Below the pieces are notes generated by a model. That model was not told the origin of the DNA. It did no database searches and saw only the letters and a program-made list of their open reading frames with translations. 64,000 bases of DNA from UBA2241 sp963777895. Its GTDB lineage: Bacteria > Actinomycetota > Thermoleophilia > UBA2241. A program made the translations under genes and the position numbers. Of this stretch, positions 61,861 through 64,000 are shown piece by piece; position 1 is the stretch's first letter, and every line of letters begins with the position of its first letter. The stretch is taken from the NCBI GenBank assembly GCA_963777895.1, contig CAVZSF010000005.1:868001-932000 (forward strand). Reading direction: 5' to 3'.

Positions 61861-62652
61861 ATGAAGGATCTCGGCTCGGGGATCGTCGCTCACGAGGTCG
61901 TGGCGATGGGCTTCCCGACGCTCAGTGTCGTGGTCGTCACGCGGCGCCGCGTCTTCGTCGTCGACACCCTGATGGACCCGGCGAGCATCGAGCCGGTACG
62001 GGCCTTCGTCGAGGGGCACGCCGGCCGTCGCGTCGTCGTCGTGAACACCCATCATCACTGGGACCACGTCTATGGCAACGCGGCCTTCGCCGACCACGAC
62101 ATCGTGGCGCATCGCTCCTGCGGACGTTTGATCGAGGCGCAGATGAGGAGCTACTCGGAACGCATGCCGCCGCCGCCGCGCGAGGGCGTGCCCCTGCCGA
62201 CGATCACCTTCGGGGACCGGCTGAACTACGCGGGCGACGACGAGACCCTCAGCATTATCCACACGCCCGGCCACAGCGAAGACTCGGTGGTCGTCTACCT
62301 CGACAAAGCGCGCGTGCTGCTCGCGGGAGACACGCTCGAGTATCCGCTGCCGAGCTTCTCCCAGCGCGACGGAAGGGACACCTGGGTGCGGACGCTCCGG
62401 CAGCTGAAGCAGCTTCCGGCCGAACGCATCGTGCCGAGCCACGGCCCCACCATGGGCAAGGAGCTGATCGACCTCAACGAACGCTACATCAGCGGTCTCT
62501 ACGAAGCCGTCGCCGCGCAGAAGCAGGCGGGCGCGAAACGGGACGACGTCGAGGTCCCGCCGGCGCAGCTGCTCGGGTCCGGCGTGGAGCTCGACGAGAC
62601 GTACCGCGACGCGCATCGCGAGAACGTGGAGCGGGCCTACGACGAGCTCTGA
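61861..62652 (+). CDS. Metallo-beta-lactamase fold hydrolase
   Basis: The 263-residue protein has the HxHxDH signature as NTHHHWDHVYG, then HTPGHSEDSVVVYL, LLAGDTLEY and a late VPSHGP, giving all metal ligands of the MBL fold. No extra domain is present. Substrate class cannot be told; glyoxalase-II-like or lactonase-like activity is possible. It starts at ATG 61861 after GGAGGT and ends without an obvious terminator. Confidence 0.88.
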   Translation: MKDLGSGIVAHEVVAMGFPTLSVVVVTRRRVFVVDTLMDPASIEPVRAFVEGHAGRRVVVVNTHHHWDHVYGNAAFADHDIVAHRSCGRLIEAQMRSYSERMPPPPREGVPLPTITFGDRLNYAGDDETLSIIHTPGHSEDSVVVYLDKARVLLAGDTLEYPLPSFSQRDGRDTWVRTLRQLKQLPAERIVPSHGPTMGKELIDLNERYISGLYEAVAAQKQAGAKRDDVEVPPAQLLGSGVELDETYRDAHRENVERAYDEL

Positions 62653-62780
62653 AGCCGGGCGGGGCCGGCCGCGCCGGAGTCGCCTGAGCCGGGCTCGTCC
62701 GAGGCCATCGCCGGCCCCCCGAGTGCACCGGTTCCGACCTCTGTCGCGCGCCATTGCGCCCGGCCTCGCTTGTGATGAAG

Positions 62781-62809
62781 TGGACAAAGTCTTCCAGTTT
62801 CGCTAGATT
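62781..62809 (+). promoter_or_regulatory. Promoter with overlapping inverted repeat for the Rrf2 gene
   Basis: -35 TGGACA (62781-62786), 17-bp spacer, -10 TAGATT (62804-62809), and the GTG start codon seven bases further, so the message is probably leaderless. The -35 is embedded in TGGACAAAGTCTTCCA (62781-62796), an inverted repeat with TGGA/TCCA ends, a good place for autoregulation by the Rrf2 protein. Confidence 0.55.
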
Positions 62810-62815
62810 GTCGGT

Positions 62816-63262
62816 GTGAAGCTCTCGACCCAGGCCGACTACGCAGTCCGCGCCGTCTGCGAGCTCGCCCGGCACGAGCCGGGCGCCGTCGTACAGACGA
62901 GCGTCATCGCCGACGCGCAGCACATCCCCGGCGCCTGCCTCAGCAAGGTGCTCCAGGAGCTGGCGCGCGCCGATCTGGTGCGTACGCACCGGGGCGCGCG
63001 CGGCGGCGTGAGTCTTGTCCGGCAGCCGGACGAGATCACGGTGCGGCAGGTCTACGAGGCGGTCGAGGGTCCGGTGCTGTTGCGGCGTTGCCGGCGGCGG
63101 GTAGAACGCTGCGGCGACGAGCACTGCGACACGCACGACTTCTGGGGTGGCGTCGAGGCTGCGCTCGAAGAGCAGCTCGACGCCACCACTTTCGCGGCCC
63201 TGGTCAGGCGGCTCTCCGCCGGCACGACCGGCGCGGCCGCCGGCAGTGCGGGGAGGAGGTGA
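62816..63262 (+). CDS. Rrf2 family transcriptional regulator
   Basis: A winged-helix regulator of 148 residues. MKLSTQADYAVRAVCELARHEPG is a hallmark Rrf2 start, followed by IPGACLSKVLQELARADLVRTHRGARGGVSL (recognition helix and wing). The C-terminal part holds three cysteines in RRCRRRVERCGDEHC that could bind an Fe-S cluster or metal, as in IscR/NsrR relatives, though the spacing differs. Probable leaderless GTG start. The NifU-like gene follows 5 nt downstream, suggesting control of Fe-S assembly. Confidence 0.88.
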   Translation: MKLSTQADYAVRAVCELARHEPGAVVQTSVIADAQHIPGACLSKVLQELARADLVRTHRGARGGVSLVRQPDEITVRQVYEAVEGPVLLRRCRRRVERCGDEHCDTHDFWGGVEAALEEQLDATTFAALVRRLSAGTTGAAAGSAGRR

Positions 63263-63266
63263 AGGG

Positions 63267-63503
63267 ATGGTAGAGATCAAGGAGCAGGTAGAGAAGGCGC
63301 TCGGTGACATCCGCCCCGCGCTGCAGGCCGACGGCGGCGACATCGAGCTCGTCGACGTCAAGGACGACGGCGTCGTCCAGGTGCGGCTCCAGGGCGCGTG
63401 CGCAGGTTGCCCGATGTCGCAGCTGACGCTGACCAACGGCGTCGAGCGGCACCTCAAGAACGTGGTGCCGGGCGTCGAGCGCGTCGAGAACCTGGCGTTC
63501 TAG
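63267..63503 (+). CDS. NifU C-terminal domain protein (Fe-S scaffold type)
   Basis: The 78-residue protein is one NifU-C domain: VEKALGDIRPALQADGGDIELVDV and LQGACAGCPMSQLTLTNGVERHL with the CxxC that holds a transient [4Fe-4S] cluster. Such proteins deliver clusters to client enzymes. In a genome rich in Fe-S oxidoreductases a delivery factor co-transcribed with an Rrf2 regulator is sensible. ATG 63267 follows GGAGGTGAAGGG. Confidence 0.92.
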   Translation: MVEIKEQVEKALGDIRPALQADGGDIELVDVKDDGVVQVRLQGACAGCPMSQLTLTNGVERHLKNVVPGVERVENLAF

Positions 63504-63518
63504 ACGGACGGGACACGA

Positions 63519-63557
63519 GGCGGCCGGGTCGGCTCCACACGGGCGGGCCCGGCCGCC
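63519..63557 (+). terminator. Hairpin terminator after the NifU-like gene
   Basis: GGCGGCCGGG/CCCGGCCGCC, 10-bp perfect stem (63519-63528 with 63548-63557), 16 nt past the stop. Confidence 0.6.
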
Positions 63558-63611
63558 GTGCGTTCCTCCTTCAGTGCGCTCGCGCGTAACCTTGGGCACA
63601 CTATCCAGGCG

Positions 63612-63687
63612 TATACTGATGCGCCCCCGTGGCGCGGTCCTGGCCGCGCCACGGGCCAGGGACCTTGTGGCGCCCTCTTGAGGCGCC
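63612..63687 (+). promoter_or_regulatory. Structured leader of the polyphosphate kinase gene
   Basis: A TATACT -10-like box (63612-63617) is followed by a perfect 12-bp hairpin CCCGTGGCGCGG/CCGCGCCACGGG (63626-63655) and a smaller GGCGCC/GGCGCC hairpin (63669-63687), then GAGGAGGACC before GTG 63707. This could regulate ppk expression. No well-spaced -35 is seen. Confidence 0.45.
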
Positions 63688-63706
63688 GGCGACCGAGGAG
63701 GACCAC

Positions 63707-64000
63707 GTGAGAGGCGGGGATCGGCGGCACGCTCCCGCCGACGAGTATCACGGCAGGGAAGCGCTGAAGGAGACGACGCAGGCATCGTACGAGGAGTTCC
63801 TGCCGGATGCCGCGGCGGCGGCGCAGGCCGACGCTGATCTGCGCGATCCGACCCTGTACGTCAATCGCGAGCTCAGCATGCTCGACTTCTTCGAGCGCGT
63901 GCTCGACGAAGCCCGCGACCCGCTCAACCCCTTGCTCGAGCGGGTCAAGTTCGTCGGCATCGTCGGCTCGATCCTGGGCGAGTTCTTCATGGTCCGCATC
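63707..64000 (+). CDS. ppk1: Polyphosphate kinase 1, N-terminal part (partial)
   Basis: The gene runs off the window after 98 codons. After a non-conserved 50-residue lead, LYVNRELSMLDFFERVLDEARDPLNPLLERVKFVGIVGSILGEFFMVRI matches the N-terminal domain of Ppk1 (usual form YINRELSWLEFN..VLEEA.NPLLERLKFL.I.SSNLDEFFMVR). Ppk1 makes inorganic polyphosphate from ATP. Here a Gly replaces the common Asn/Asp in SILGEFF. The catalytic His residues are outside the window. Confidence 0.88.
   Translation, partial: MRGGDRRHAPADEYHGREALKETTQASYEEFLPDAAAAAQADADLRDPTLYVNRELSMLDFFERVLDEARDPLNPLLERVKFVGIVGSILGEFFMVRI

Noticed and set aside
59548..62787. A 1079-codon open frame on the minus strand
   Set aside because: It is antisense to the thioesterase, rhomboid, M24 and MBL genes, which all have clear motifs. 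In high-GC DNA the opposite strand of coding sequence often stays open. Its composition (Arg, His, Val, Asp rich) has no domain signature.

Overview
The window is high-GC DNA (roughly two-thirds G+C or more by eye) from a strict or facultative anaerobe whose energy metabolism is built on H2, NAD(P)H, ferredoxin and heterodisulfide or thiol electron transfer. High GC, many GTG starts, several apparently leaderless starts (a TAnnnT box 7 nt before GTG) and the gene mix suggest an uncultured anaerobic actinobacterial-type lineage. No rRNA or ribosomal protein is present, so the taxon is an inference only.

Layout. (1) 1-13.7 kb, plus strand: the end of a LuxR/NarL-type regulator, then hdrC-hdrB-hdrA-mvhD-mvhG-mvhA (a group 3c-type [NiFe] hydrogenase/heterodisulfide reductase), its maturation protease, a glycosyltransferase-like gene and hypF-hypC-hypD-hypE. 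(2) 13.9-24.3 kb: four tRNA genes (Thr, Tyr, Met, Pro), a metallothionein-like miniprotein, a 2.4 kb gene-poor stretch bounded on one side by a duplicated tRNA-Met 3' half, and housekeeping or hypothetical genes (DUF72, PLP decarboxylase, SDR, phosphoesterase, photolyase, glutaredoxin-like). (3) 24.4-31.3 kb, minus strand: [FeFe]-hydrogenase maturation operon kinase-hydG-TM1266-aspA-hydF-hydE. (4) 31.5-38.6 kb, minus: flxABCD-hdrABC (NADH dehydrogenase/heterodisulfide reductase type). (5) 38.9-43.0 kb, minus: receiver protein, hydB1 (NuoE-NuoF fusion) and hydA1. (6) 43.3-47.0 kb, minus: receiver protein, a sensory [FeFe]-hydrogenase-like histidine kinase and a receiver-histidine kinase. (7) 47.2-57.5 kb, minus: rex(DRTGG)-HATPase/ferredoxin/hydrogenase-like sensor-DRTGG-PHP-HATPase-hydC-2Fe2S-hydB2(GltD fusion)-hydA2. 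(8) 57.8-64 kb, plus: class III aminotransferase, thioesterase, rhomboid, M24 peptidase, metallo-beta-lactamase fold protein, Rrf2 regulator, NifU-like protein and the start of polyphosphate kinase.

How it fits together. Three soluble hydrogenase modules and two Hdr modules could shuttle electrons among H2, NADH, probably NADPH, ferredoxin and a disulfide. HydEFG plus AspA and the TM1266-type protein build the H-cluster; HypCDEF and the protease build the NiFe centre (hypA and hypB are not in the window). Candidate Rex operators lie upstream of rex itself, of the hydB1-hydA1 operon and of the flx-hdr operon, so the NADH/NAD+ ratio probably controls three of the redox operons. Strong hairpins separate these operons. 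Four kinases or kinase-like proteins, two carrying hydrogenase-derived domains, suggest a second signalling layer that senses H2 or redox state.

Quality caveat: about two dozen single-base indels, mostly insertions, interrupt otherwise conserved genes. I treat them as probable sequence errors and annotate the repaired genes over their full span.
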